From Lachnospiraceae bacterium (GTDB lineage Bacteria; Bacillota; Clostridia; Lachnospirales; Lachnospiraceae): 64,000 nt of DNA. Positions 52,584-61,961 of the stretch are shown here, in pieces. The DNA lies in NCBI GenBank assembly GCA_022510665.1, contig JAFLSZ010000001.1, forward strand, positions 25,947-89,946, in the 5' to 3' direction. Position 1 is the stretch's first letter; each line of letters starts with the position of its first letter. The position numbers and the translations under genes were made by a program. The notes beneath the pieces are model-generated. The model was not told the origin of the DNA. It searched no databases and saw only the letters and a list, made by a program, of their open reading frames with translations.

Positions 52584-53897
52584 TTACTTTTCCGTACAGA
52601 ATTCCACCTTTTTCCCTTCCAGAATCATATTGGTCGTTCTTACGGCGCACATTTTTCCGCACATAGAACAGGTATGTCTGTCGGCAGGCGGCGTACTTTC
52701 AAAATAAGCGCGCGCCTTATCGGCGTCAACCGCAACCGAAAACATCTCTTCCCAGTCAAGCTTGTGACGTGCTTCCGCCATTTTGTTGTCAAGGTCACGC
52801 GCATGCGGCACACCTTTGGCAATGTCCGCGGCATGCGCGGCAATTCTGGACGCGATAATACCTTCTTTTACGTCGTTTACATCCGGCAGACGCAGATGCT
52901 CCGCAGGCGTTACATAGCAAAGAAAATCCGCACCGCTTGCCGCCGCGATAGCGCCGCCGATTGCGGAAGTGATGTGGTCGTATCCCGGAAAAATATCGGT
53001 CACAAGCGGCCCCAGTACATAAAACGGCGCTTCGTGGCAGATACGCTTTTCCAGCTTCATATTTGCGGCAATCTCATTCATCGCCATATGTCCCGGTCCT
53101 TCCACCATAACCTGAACATCCTGTTCCCACGCGCGCTTTGTAAGCGCCCCTAACTCAATCAGCTCGGAAATCTGCCCCGCGTCGGTACTGTCATCAATAC
53201 AGCCCGGACGAAGCGCGTCACCGAGACTTATGGTAACGTCGTACTCTCTGAAGATTTCCATCACCTCATCGTAATACTCATAAAAAGGATTTTCATTCCC
53301 CGTCATCTCCATCCACGCAAACAGCAGGGAGCCGCCGCGGGAAACAATATTCATTTTGCGCTTGTCACGCTTAAACGCCTCCACGGTACGACGGTTGATT
53401 CCCGCGTGAATCGTCATAAAGTCTACGCCTTCTTCCGCATGGGCGCGGACAACTTTCAAAAAGTCTTTGGCAGTAATTTCCAACAAATCCTTTTCCAGAT
53501 AACCAATCGCGTCATACATCGGCACCGTGCCTATCATGGCAGGAGACATCTCAATCAGCTGCTTCCGGAACGTATTTGTCTTCCCGTAGTTGGACAAATC
53601 CATAATTGCTTCCGCTCCGAATTTCAGCGCCGTTCTTACCTTTTCCATTTCGCTTTCATAATTCTTGCAGTCGCCGGAAACGCCGAGATTTACATTGATT
53701 TTGGTACGAAGGCCCTTTCCGATTCCTTCCGCGGAAAGCGACGTATGCCGGATATTTGCCGGAATGGCAATCTGTCCCAGAGCAACAAGCTCACGGATTT
53801 TTTCAGGCTCCGTATATTCCTTTTTCGCCACCAGCTCCATTTCCGGGGTAATAATCCCCGCCTTTGCCGCTTCCATTTGTGTTTTGTAATTTCGCAT
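52584..53897 (-). CDS. thiC: Phosphomethylpyrimidine synthase
   Basis: Radical-SAM enzyme that turns AIR into HMP phosphate. The 437 residues include [47 protein letters not shown] and [11 protein letters not shown]. The C-terminal cluster motif reads CSMCGKMC, one residue shorter than the CX2CX4C of proteobacterial ThiC. AAAAGGAGAAATATT precedes the ATG at 53897. It is controlled by the TPP riboswitch upstream. Confidence 0.97.
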   Translation of the reverse strand: MRNYKTQMEAAKAGIITPEMELVAKKEYTEPEKIRELVALGQIAIPANIRHTSLSAEGIGKGLRTKINVNLGVSGDCKNYESEMEKVRTALKFGAEAIMDLSNYGKTNTFRKQLIEMSPAMIGTVPMYDAIGYLEKDLLEITAKDFLKVVRAHAEEGVDFMTIHAGINRRTVEAFKRDKRKMNIVSRGGSLLFAWMEMTGNENPFYEYYDEVMEIFREYDVTISLGDALRPGCIDDSTDAGQISELIELGALTKRAWEQDVQVMVEGPGHMAMNEIAANMKLEKRICHEAPFYVLGPLVTDIFPGYDHITSAIGGAIAAASGADFLCYVTPAEHLRLPDVNDVKEGIIASRIAAHAADIAKGVPHARDLDNKMAEARHKLDWEEMFSVAVDADKARAYFESTPPADRHTCSMCGKMCAVRTTNMILEGKKVEFCTEK

Positions 53898-53927
53898 AAT
53901 ATTTCTCCTTTTCTTTTTCTGTGATAT

Positions 53928-53957
53928 AAAAAACGGAGAGCCCCATGGGATTCTCCG
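53928..53957 (-). terminator. Expression-platform terminator of the TPP riboswitch
   Basis: Stem CGGAGA/TCTCCG with a continued inner helix and then six T's on the minus strand, between the aptamer and the thiC ribosome site. Confidence 0.8.
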
Positions 53958-53970
53958 CAAAAATCAAACT

Positions 53971-54060
53971 AAGACTTCCTACGGCGGCATTATCCGCATC
54001 AGGTCAAAGGGTCGAAGTTCGATTACTTCCTCTCAGCACGCTTCCACGAGCTCCCCTGTA
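53971..54060 (-). ncRNA. TPP riboswitch (THI element)
   Basis: The minus strand reads ACAGGGGAGC, then GTGCTGAGAGGAAG, then GACCCTTTGACCTGATGCGG and ends GCCGTAGGAAG: the conserved thi-box core (CTGAGA, ACCTGA, and GGATAATGCC-type P5). Followed by an intrinsic terminator, so thiamine pyrophosphate should stop transcription of thiC-thiE. Confidence 0.96.
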
Positions 54061-54099
54061 TTTTTCTTTCCTTATCGCTCAAACTTCCGATGCTGTTTT

Positions 54100-54128
54100 A
54101 TTATAGCGAATATGGCACTATTTGTCAA
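54100..54128 (-). promoter_or_regulatory. Promoter of thiC-thiE
   Basis: Perfect -35 TTGACA (54123-54128), a 17-base spacer and perfect -10 TATAAT (54100-54105) on the minus strand, about 40 bases before the riboswitch. Confidence 0.85.
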
Positions 54129-54136
54129 GCTTATGT

Positions 54137-55939
54137 CTAGGCATAATACTGCGCCTGCGCATACCAAAGTTCGTGGTACTTGCCCTTCTCGTCTGCAAGC
54201 AGTTCCTCGTGCGTACCTATCTGTACGATTTCGCCTTTATCGAATACGGCTATTTTATCGCAGAAACGGCAGGAGGAAAGACGGTGGCTGATATAAATCG
54301 CGGTCTTGTCCCCGACAATTTCGTTAAACTTGGAATAGATTTCCGCTTCGGCAATCGGGTCAAGCGCTGCCGTCGGCTCATCCAGAATAATAAACGGCGC
54401 GTCCTTATATAACGCCCGCGCAAGCGCGATTTTCTGCGCCTCTCCGCCTGAAACATTGACTCCGTCTTCGTCAAAATCTTTATAAAGCGGCGTTTCGAGC
54501 TTTTTCGGCATTTCTTCATATCGTTTTCCGAACCCTACTTCATCTAAGAGCCGTTCCGCCTTTTCTGCGTCCCATACAGCGGCGGACGCCACATTATTGC
54601 CGAGCGGCATGGCAAGAAGGTTGTAGTCCTGAAAAACCACGGAAAAAATATCAAGATACTGGCGGTAATCATACTTACGGATATTGAAATCATTCATATA
54701 GATTTCGCCCTCCGCAGGGTCGTATAAACGGCATAAGAGCTTAATAAACGTAGTTTTTCCGCTTCCGTTCATTCCCACAATGGCAAGCCGTTCGCCTACT
54801 TTTAAGTCCAGACTGATATTTTTTAACGCGTACTCTTCGCTTCCCGCATAGCGGAAGCTGACATTTTTAAATTCAATGTCAAATTTTTTGTCACTGCGCT
54901 TCTCCACGACAAGACTCCCCTGGTACATATCATTCTGAATATCAAAGTATTCCAGATACGTTTTTAAGAAAATCTCATTGCCCCGCAATCTCCCTATGTC
55001 GAAGAAAAGATTTTGTATATTTTGGATTATTCTGCTGATATATCCCACATACTTAATCACGCTTCCTACCGGAAAAACATTCAGCGTAGAATAAAAACAA
55101 ACAATGAGGTAAGTACACATCTCGGACAGGTAGGACAAAATCTGTTCGGGTATACTCAGAACAAAAGCTTTTTGCTGCGCGGAGGAAACGACCTCCAGAT
55201 GCTCCTTAGTAAGCTTCTCATACAATCTGTCTGTAATCAACTGCTGACGATAAATGCGGTTATCCATTCCGTCGTGGCTGAACCCCGTTCCAAGCCTATT
55301 CTCACGCAGCAGCAAATCCCCGGTTTTATCCCAGAGCAGGGACTTTTTTTCGTTGCTGCGAAATTTAACCAGTATTGTCAGCACCATAAGCCCCAGCATA
55401 GCGGCAAAAAGGAAGAGGACGAGTCCGCGAAAAGGAGCCTTCGCAATCCGACAAACCATTTCAATAAACAGTACCACGGAGAAAACAAAGTTCACAATAC
55501 AAGACATCATATTTTCTATACTATATCTCATATTCACAACACCATAACTGTTGATATAGCTGTTTTCGATGATTTTTCTCCTGAGATGGCGGATATCGGG
55601 ATTTTCTATTTTGTCGTAATCCAACGACAGCGTTTTGCGGTAAAAGGCCGCTGCTTCATTGTTTTCCAAAACCTCTAACGCGATTCGGGTACTCCGGTTA
55701 AAAAACGCGTTCATCACCTGTGCAAAAAGGTTTCCGAACAAAGTAACCGCCACCAGCAGATACACCGATTCTCTTCCCCTGCCCTCATAAAGCGCCGTCA
55801 CGATTTCGGAGGACATCCAGAGGTTGAAATAAGGGGAAACTTCTCTGAATACGGTTTTCAGAAAACAAAGCGGAAAGTATTTCGGATTGTAAGCGTGGTA
55901 CATCCGGAACGCTCTTTTGGTTACACTATCTTTACGCAT
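54137..55939 (-). CDS. ABC exporter half-transporter (second pair, downstream gene)
   Basis: A 600-residue protein with about six TMs in the first 330 residues and an NBD: GMNGSGKTTFIKLL, signature NVSGGEAQKIALARAL, IILDEPTAALDPIAEAEIY and ISHRLSS. Catalytic residues are intact. Start at 55939 follows GGAGGGCGAAATTC and overlaps the upstream partner by 8 bases. The type is common in gut Clostridia near peptide or signalling loci; substrate unknown. Confidence 0.9.
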   Translation of the reverse strand: MRKDSVTKRAFRMYHAYNPKYFPLCFLKTVFREVSPYFNLWMSSEIVTALYEGRGRESVYLLVAVTLFGNLFAQVMNAFFNRSTRIALEVLENNEAAAFYRKTLSLDYDKIENPDIRHLRRKIIENSYINSYGVVNMRYSIENMMSCIVNFVFSVVLFIEMVCRIAKAPFRGLVLFLFAAMLGLMVLTILVKFRSNEKKSLLWDKTGDLLLRENRLGTGFSHDGMDNRIYRQQLITDRLYEKLTKEHLEVVSSAQQKAFVLSIPEQILSYLSEMCTYLIVCFYSTLNVFPVGSVIKYVGYISRIIQNIQNLFFDIGRLRGNEIFLKTYLEYFDIQNDMYQGSLVVEKRSDKKFDIEFKNVSFRYAGSEEYALKNISLDLKVGERLAIVGMNGSGKTTFIKLLCRLYDPAEGEIYMNDFNIRKYDYRQYLDIFSVVFQDYNLLAMPLGNNVASAAVWDAEKAERLLDEVGFGKRYEEMPKKLETPLYKDFDEDGVNVSGGEAQKIALARALYKDAPFIILDEPTAALDPIAEAEIYSKFNEIVGDKTAIYISHRLSSCRFCDKIAVFDKGEIVQIGTHEELLADEKGKYHELWYAQAQYYA

Positions 55940-57776
55940 GAATTTCGCCCTCCTTGTAGTATTTGCTCTGAACTCCGAACATATAGGCATACTGTCCGTT
56001 CTTTTCCATCAATTCGTCATGTGTGCCGCTTTCCGTTATGACGCCGTTTTCCAGCAAAACAATGCGGTCGCAGAAACGTGTCGAGGCGAAACGGTGGGAA
56101 ATGTAAACGGAAGTCTTGTCCTTTGTAAGTTCTTTATACTGCAGATACAGGTTGTTTTCCGCAATCGGGTCCAGTGCCGCCGTCGGTTCATCCAGTACAA
56201 GAACCGCACCGTTTTTATATATGGCGCGCGCCAGCACAAGCTTTTGCATCTCACCTCCGGAAAGGTCCACCCCGTCGTCGTAGATGCCTTTCAGCAGATG
56301 GGTATCCATGCCGTTCGGCAGAGCTTTGATTTTTCCATAAATTCCCGCCGCTTTCATGGCGGCGGCAGCATCTTCTCTTGCCGTCGAGCGTTCCATATCC
56401 GCACTCGCCACAAACTCAAAAAAAGTAAAGGCAACGGTATGAATCTCCTGAAAGACCGCCGAAATCAGGGAGTAATATTCTTCGATATTGTATTCTTCAA
56501 TCCTTTTGCCCGCTACCAGAATCTCTCCTTTAGTCGGAGTATAGAATCCGCAGAGCAGCTTGATTAAAGTTGTCTTTCCGGCACCGTTCATCCCTACCAG
56601 CGCCAGATTTTCGCCGCCTTTAATTACAAGATTAATCCCCTTTAACGTATCTTCCCCGGCGCCGTCATAACGATACCAGACATCTTTAAACTCAATTGTA
56701 ACGGGAGCTGCCGGAAGAGCGCAGCCTTCCCCGTGGTTAAACTTATTCGGATAATCATAAAACTCACGATAATATGCAATCTTGTCGGCACGGGTGTTGA
56801 GTTTTGCCACATCACGGATAATGCCCTGCAAAAAAACGGCAATGCTTCCTACAATCCCGAAATAAAAGACAAACTCACCTACGGTAATGCCGCCCTCCAA
56901 TAAAATACCGATTAAAACAAAATACGCTACGCCGTTTTGAATAAACGCCATCAGGCCTGCCAGAACGGATGCCCACAGACCGCGCAGATTGCACCGTTTG
57001 TTCCACATCCGGATATACGCCTGATAATCCCGCATCATTTTATCCAGCCAGTTCTCAAGACCGTAAAGCTTGATGTCCTTCGCCATGGAGAAATTCTGCG
57101 AAAGCCCCTGCAGATAGTCTCTTTTTCGGATTTCCTTTTCCCACTTGCTTTTATTCTTTTCATAATAGACAGGCTCCCAGCGCGTGGTAAAGTAAGAGAG
57201 AACGGATACAACGGCTACCGCCGCAAATATGACAGGATTTAAAACAACCAGAAGGGAAGCATATGTAACGGCTCCCAGTAAGTCAACAAACATAGCCTGC
57301 AAATCCATCCATATAAACTCCATGGAACTGTCGCCATGACAGGAGTCTCCCCACGCGTAGCCCCATATTTTTTTATATTCTTGCTTTTCGGTATTCTCAT
57401 AATCCGTCTGATAGTCGTGGACAGCATTCATCTCCACCTGGTAAACCATGGTAGGATAGTACCTTCTCCCCTGACATCTGGCTTTGACGAAGTAACTCAG
57501 CAGGTCAAAAAGAATAAACGCCAGGAAAAAAGCGGCCGTCACAACCACCAGCTCTAAAAAATCGGCTCCCGCTCCAATCCGGTCAATCAGTTCTTTGGAA
57601 AAATAAGGACTCATAATAGGATACAGCAGCGCCAGCGGAACACCCGCTAAAAACAAAAGTACAAACTTTCGGTCCAGCCGCCACAGCCTTTTTACCGCCC
57701 AGACAATACTGCTGACTTTCCCGTATTTACGTTTTTTTTCAACGTGTTTTTCCGTATCTTGTATTTTGCTTTTCAT
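55932..57776 (-). CDS. ABC exporter half-transporter (second pair, upstream gene)
   Basis: A 614-residue protein. Charged N-terminus, TMs between about 30 and 330, then NBD: GMNGAGKTTLIKLL, DLSGGEMQKLVLARAI, LVLDEPTAALDPIAENNLY and ISHRFAS. All catalytic residues are present, so both halves of this pair should hydrolyse ATP, unlike the 48-51.7 kb pair. GCAAGGAGGAGATTGAT precedes the ATG. It lies 131 bases from a LytTR-type two-component system that may control it. Confidence 0.9.
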   Translation of the reverse strand: MKSKIQDTEKHVEKKRKYGKVSSIVWAVKRLWRLDRKFVLLFLAGVPLALLYPIMSPYFSKELIDRIGAGADFLELVVVTAAFFLAFILFDLLSYFVKARCQGRRYYPTMVYQVEMNAVHDYQTDYENTEKQEYKKIWGYAWGDSCHGDSSMEFIWMDLQAMFVDLLGAVTYASLLVVLNPVIFAAVAVVSVLSYFTTRWEPVYYEKNKSKWEKEIRKRDYLQGLSQNFSMAKDIKLYGLENWLDKMMRDYQAYIRMWNKRCNLRGLWASVLAGLMAFIQNGVAYFVLIGILLEGGITVGEFVFYFGIVGSIAVFLQGIIRDVAKLNTRADKIAYYREFYDYPNKFNHGEGCALPAAPVTIEFKDVWYRYDGAGEDTLKGINLVIKGGENLALVGMNGAGKTTLIKLLCGFYTPTKGEILVAGKRIEEYNIEEYYSLISAVFQEIHTVAFTFFEFVASADMERSTAREDAAAAMKAAGIYGKIKALPNGMDTHLLKGIYDDGVDLSGGEMQKLVLARAIYKNGAVLVLDEPTAALDPIAENNLYLQYKELTKDKTSVYISHRFASTRFCDRIVLLENGVITESGTHDELMEKNGQYAYMFGVQSKYYKEGEIHA

Positions 57777-57797
57777 ATCAATCTCCTCCTTGCCCTC

Positions 57798-57861
57798 AAT
57801 ATAGCATGGAAAGATTAAAAAAAGCGCAATCTGATACCAAATGTCAAAAATTTGATGTCAA
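57798..57861 (-). promoter_or_regulatory. Candidate LytTR-controlled promoter of the ABC pair
   Basis: On the minus strand two direct copies of TTGACAT (57841-57847 and 57855-57861, period 14) lie about 40 bases upstream of a -10 TATATT (57798-57803) that lacks a -35 at normal spacing. Direct repeats upstream of a weak promoter are typical of LytTR activators; the exact consensus is not matched. Confidence 0.4.
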
Positions 57862-57907
57862 CTGCACCTTTTCTATCGTCCCGCTCTTATTTTGTCCGTC
57901 GGCGGTT

Positions 57908-58552
57908 TTATTGGGGAAGCAGCACTTCGGTGGAAAACGCTTCGTCCTCGGAAGCCCGTGTGATATAACCCCCGTACTTTTTTATAATCGAATCCGTGCG
58001 CGCAAGTCCGAATCCGTGTCCCTCTCCCTTTGTTGTGCGGAAATTTCGCTTTTTTGCGCCTCCTGCCGTATTCGTCAGCGCAAGATACAAATAATTTCCT
58101 TTCATTTCCATATAAATGCGAATCAGCCGTTCCTCCGGCGGAAGCTCCATACACGCCTCAATCGCGTTATCCAGCAGATTGCCGATAAGAATGCACAAAT
58201 CCAGCTCCGACACGGTAAGCGACACCGGAATTTGGGCTTCGGCTTTTACCTTAATTTCCTTTTCGGTCGCCAGGGAAAGCTTGCTGTTTAAAATCGCATC
58301 CGCCATCCTGTTTCCGGTCTTTATCACCGTTTCGACGTTGGTTAAATCATCGTCCAGCATATCCAGATACTGTTTAATTTCCTCATATTCATCGTTTGCC
58401 GCGTGTACCTTCATAGTCTGGATATGGTGCCGGTAATCGTGCCTCCAGCCGCGCATTTTTGTGTACATATTTTCAACTTCGGCGTAATATTTCTTTAAAA
58501 TTTCTTCTTCAAAGGACGCGAGCCTTTTTTTAATGAGTCTATCAAACAGCAT
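57908..58552 (-). CDS. Soluble GHKL-type histidine kinase without membrane domain
   Basis: A 214-residue protein consisting only of the kinase core seen in AgrC/ComD-type sensors. The phospho-acceptor His38 is in RGWRHDYRHHIQ; the ATPase has GNLLDNAIEAC and GHGFGLARTDSII. AgrC-type kinases normally carry six or more TMs before this core; here there are none. RBS AAGGAGGCTGCC is clear and no N-terminal fragment lies upstream, where the LytTR gene ends 10 bases earlier. It is either a natural cytoplasmic kinase or a truncated one. Confidence 0.85.
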   Translation of the reverse strand: MLFDRLIKKRLASFEEEILKKYYAEVENMYTKMRGWRHDYRHHIQTMKVHAANDEYEEIKQYLDMLDDDLTNVETVIKTGNRMADAILNSKLSLATEKEIKVKAEAQIPVSLTVSELDLCILIGNLLDNAIEACMELPPEERLIRIYMEMKGNYLYLALTNTAGGAKKRNFRTTKGEGHGFGLARTDSIIKKYGGYITRASEDEAFSTEVLLPQ

Positions 58553-58562
58553 GGCAGCCTCC

Positions 58563-59264
58563 TTATAAGTGTTTAATCAACGCGGCGTGGACGTCATTAT
58601 ACAACCCGCGGCTGATAGGAAGCGTCCCGCCGTTTGTCATGGTAACCTCGGTGCGTGTAATTTTCCTGACGTACTTCAATCCCGCAATAAAAGAACGGTG
58701 TACTTTAAAAAAAGTCTCATCTAACTGTTCGGCACATTTTCCCAACGTCATCCGTGTGCGGTAACTTCCGTGCGTGGTATGAATGATTACATATACATTT
58801 TCCGATTCTATATATATAATATCGGCTAACGGCACCTTAATATCGCCGTCCGCGGTCGAAAGCAAAATAGAGCGTTCGCGATAGGCAAGACGTTCTGCCG
58901 CCTTATCAAGCACCGCGCAGAGTTTTATCCCGTCCGCCGGCTTGATAAGATAATGAAGCGCCGACACGTCAAACCCGTCGCTGAAATACTCATAGTATCC
59001 GGTAATAAAAACAATCTGCACCGCCGCGTTCTCCCGCCGAACCGTTTTGGCAAGCTCAATTCCATTCATTCCGGGCATTTCAACATCCAAAAGCAGAATA
59101 TCAAAGTCCTTTTCTTCGGCATAGTCAAAAAGAAAGGACTTCGCGTCGGCGTACTGCTTCACTTCAATCAGATGACGGTTCTTTTTTGACCATGAAGCAA
59201 CCATGTCAAAGAGATGGGCTCTCTGAGAGGTATCGTCATCACAAATCGCAATTTTCAATTTCAT
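58563..59264 (-). CDS. LytTR family response regulator
   Basis: A 233-residue regulator: receiver domain with phospho-acceptor Asp60 (ILLLDVEMPGMNG) and Lys in YLIKPADG, then a LytTR DNA-binding domain (VPLADIIYIESENVYVIIHT and FFKVHRSFIAGLKYV). It is paired with the kinase downstream and probably controls the ABC exporter pair that follows (inference from order). Confidence 0.94.
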   Translation of the reverse strand: MKLKIAICDDDTSQRAHLFDMVASWSKKNRHLIEVKQYADAKSFLFDYAEEKDFDILLLDVEMPGMNGIELAKTVRRENAAVQIVFITGYYEYFSDGFDVSALHYLIKPADGIKLCAVLDKAAERLAYRERSILLSTADGDIKVPLADIIYIESENVYVIIHTTHGSYRTRMTLGKCAEQLDETFFKVHRSFIAGLKYVRKITRTEVTMTNGGTLPISRGLYNDVHAALIKHL

Positions 59265-59281
59265 GTAACCGCATCCTTTGC

Positions 59282-59309
59282 CTGTTATTATTTTATCTGT
59301 TATTATTTT
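59282..59309. repeat. Short tandem repeat between two regulators
   Basis: CTGTTATTATTTT occurs twice with a 15-base period (59282-59294 and 59297-59309), across the stop codon of the hybrid kinase gene and the gap before the LytTR gene. Confidence 0.6.
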
Positions 59310-61891
59310 TTACCCAGATATTTCTGCAGAACCTCAAAAAGCGCTTTTACATCGAGCGGTTTTGCGATATGGTCATTCATGCCGCTGTCAAAGGCATTTT
59401 TCTTATCTTCCTCAAACGCGTTCGCGGTCATGGCAATAATCGGAATATTGGCAAGACGCGGATTTTCGAGGCTCCGAATCGCTCTGGTAGCTTCATAGCC
59501 GTTCATAATCGGCATCTGCACGTCCATGAGAATCAGGTCGTAATAGCCGTCGGCGGAATTTTTAACAATTTCAACGGCGTCGGTGCCGTCGTTCGCAGTT
59601 TCAACGAGAAAACCGCTTTCGGTAAGGATTTCCTGTGCAATCTCACGGTTAAGCTCATTATCTTCCACAAGGAGAAGCCTTTTTCCCCTGAGAGCCTCAG
59701 AGGACTCCGGAAGCACGGAGGTCTCCGGCGTTTCCGGTTCCGTCCGGAAAGAAGATACAAGGGTGTCTCTTAACGTCGAAAGGAAAATCGGCTTATTACA
59801 GAACGAGGTTACTCCGGCTTCACGCGCTTCTTTTTCGATATTGCTCCAATCATAGGCCGTGAGAACAATAATCGGCACACCTTCTCCTATTTCCCCGCGT
59901 ATCCGTCTGACTACCTCCAAGCCGTTTAAGTCCGGCATATACAGGTCAATAATATACGCATCGAACTTATCGGCAAGTTCTAACGCCTGCTTTGCGTGAA
60001 GGACGGCTTCTTTGCCCGACATTGTCCAATCGGCGCGCAGACCGAGCTGAACCAGCATTTTCGTAACGCTGTCACAGATATTATAGTCGTCATCCACCAC
60101 CAGCGCCCGCAGCCCTTCCAGTTCCTTGATTACTTCGACCTGTTTGCGTTCGGACTGTAACCTTAATTCAAGCGTAAGAACATACTCCGTGCCTTTGCCC
60201 TGTTCACTGAACACCTCGATTGTACCGCCCATCATATCAATAATATTTTTCGCGATTGCCATTCCCAGACCGGTCCCCTGAATCCCGCTGACCGTTGAGG
60301 TGGATTCTCTTTCAAACGGTTCAAAAATGTGCTGTAAAAACTCCTTGCTCATGCCGATACCGGTATCTTTTACCCTGATTTCGTAAGTGGCATAGCCCTG
60401 CGGCGCTCCATGTTTCTGTTTGATAATAAGGGAAACGGAGCCTCCTGCCGGAGTGAATTTAATCGCGTTGCTGAGGAAGTTTAAAAGCACCTGATTCAGA
60501 TGAAGTTTATCGCAGTAAACATCCTCGTCAATCACATCAATCGTGTCAATATAAAAATCCAGCTGTTTGGACTGCATCTGGGTTATCAAAATATTCCGCA
60601 GATCATGCAGGATATCCGGAAGACTGCATTCGGTTTCTTCGATATAGACCCTCCCGCTTTCGATACGGCTCATATCAAGAATATCGTTGATAAGGCTTAA
60701 CAGATGGTTACTCGAAGAAAGTATTTTCGCAATATAGTCCTGAATACGTTTCTTATCATCAATATTTGCCGCCGCAAGGGTAGCATAGCCGATAATCGCG
60801 TTCATAGGAGTACGGATATCGTGGGACATATTGGAAAGAAACATCGTTTTTGCCCGTTCGGCGTTCTCCGCTTTTACCAGCCGCTCTTCAAGAATGGCTT
60901 TTTCCATCGTAACATTCGTATTATATAATGTCCAGATAAAATAGCACGTCAGCAGGATAATCTCGCATACGACAATAATATAGTAAACCGCTCTTATTTT
61001 ATAAACATTTTCAAGAACATCTTTTTCCGGAACCATAATCGCAACGGCCCATTGATTGAGGTCTTTTGATTCGCCGAACTGCTGCCATTCTTTTTCAGCA
61101 ATCGGCGCATAATAGAGATACATATATTCATCCATTGTAGTCGATTTAAAAATCACATAACCGCTTTTTCCCGCGAGCATTTCCTGATTGGCCTCGCTCA
61201 TAGATTTATTTCCTTTTGTTTCACGCACGGAAAAATCGTTGATATTACCCAACTGATGATGGAACGTATCCATCAAAACATCCCCGTTTTTTCTGTCAAT
61301 CAGATAGACATTTGCCATACTGTTATAAATATTGCCGATATTCAACAGATTCGGCAGTTCCTCTAACCGTGTAGTTGCATAGAGCATGGCAATTACCTCG
61401 CCGTCCTTTTCAATCGGAACAAAATGCCGGAGGACCATCTGATTATTGTCCATAAGACTTACCATTCTGTCGGTAATATGTTCGCCGAGCGCAGCTTCCT
61501 CATCAAAGGAAATTCTTCCCGTAGCGTCATATTCGCCGCCCCTCTGGGAAATAATGATATTTCCGGGCAGCAAAAGATTAATCTGTTTGACAATCATCAA
61601 AGGCGCAAACTGCTGAATAATTTTCTGAAACGACTCCGTATCCTTCTCTTCCTGCATGGCTATAATTTCGGCAAGGGAATTAAGCATCTCACTGTCTCGT
61701 GAAAGCTTGTTGCCGATATCATCCATTAAGGTAGCGGTGGCTTCCTGCATACGGTCCAGACACCGCTGTTCGGTAATGGCATTAATCCTCATATAAGAGA
61801 AAATCATAATTACCACGGTTAAAAGAATTACCAGTATGGTTACCAGAATATTTTTTTCTCTCAGTTTACTTTGTTTTATACTTTTATGCAT
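59303..61891 (-). CDS. Hybrid sensor histidine kinase with two receiver domains
   Basis: An 862-residue protein. TM1 at about 14-34, a Cache-like external sensor to about 295, TM2 at about 302-323, HisKA with His357 (LSNMSHDIRTPMNAIIGYA), HATPase (NAIKFTPAGG, DTGIGMSKEF, GTGLGMAIAKN), receiver 1 (YIIDLYMPDLNG) and receiver 2 (LILMDVQMPIMNGYEATRAI). No HPt or output domain, so it needs a partner. The ATG at 61891 follows AAGGGGG; an ATG seven codons upstream has no ribosome site. Confidence 0.93.
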   Translation of the reverse strand: MHKSIKQSKLREKNILVTILVILLTVVIMIFSYMRINAITEQRCLDRMQEATATLMDDIGNKLSRDSEMLNSLAEIIAMQEEKDTESFQKIIQQFAPLMIVKQINLLLPGNIIISQRGGEYDATGRISFDEEAALGEHITDRMVSLMDNNQMVLRHFVPIEKDGEVIAMLYATTRLEELPNLLNIGNIYNSMANVYLIDRKNGDVLMDTFHHQLGNINDFSVRETKGNKSMSEANQEMLAGKSGYVIFKSTTMDEYMYLYYAPIAEKEWQQFGESKDLNQWAVAIMVPEKDVLENVYKIRAVYYIIVVCEIILLTCYFIWTLYNTNVTMEKAILEERLVKAENAERAKTMFLSNMSHDIRTPMNAIIGYATLAAANIDDKKRIQDYIAKILSSSNHLLSLINDILDMSRIESGRVYIEETECSLPDILHDLRNILITQMQSKQLDFYIDTIDVIDEDVYCDKLHLNQVLLNFLSNAIKFTPAGGSVSLIIKQKHGAPQGYATYEIRVKDTGIGMSKEFLQHIFEPFERESTSTVSGIQGTGLGMAIAKNIIDMMGGTIEVFSEQGKGTEYVLTLELRLQSERKQVEVIKELEGLRALVVDDDYNICDSVTKMLVQLGLRADWTMSGKEAVLHAKQALELADKFDAYIIDLYMPDLNGLEVVRRIRGEIGEGVPIIVLTAYDWSNIEKEAREAGVTSFCNKPIFLSTLRDTLVSSFRTEPETPETSVLPESSEALRGKRLLLVEDNELNREIAQEILTESGFLVETANDGTDAVEIVKNSADGYYDLILMDVQMPIMNGYEATRAIRSLENPRLANIPIIAMTANAFEEDKKNAFDSGMNDHIAKPLDVKALFEVLQKYLGKK

Positions 61892-61961
61892 AACAACATA
61901 ATCCCCCTTCATCTATCGTAGAACAAAATATTATTCGTTCTTTTTCTTCGGAATTACCGAA

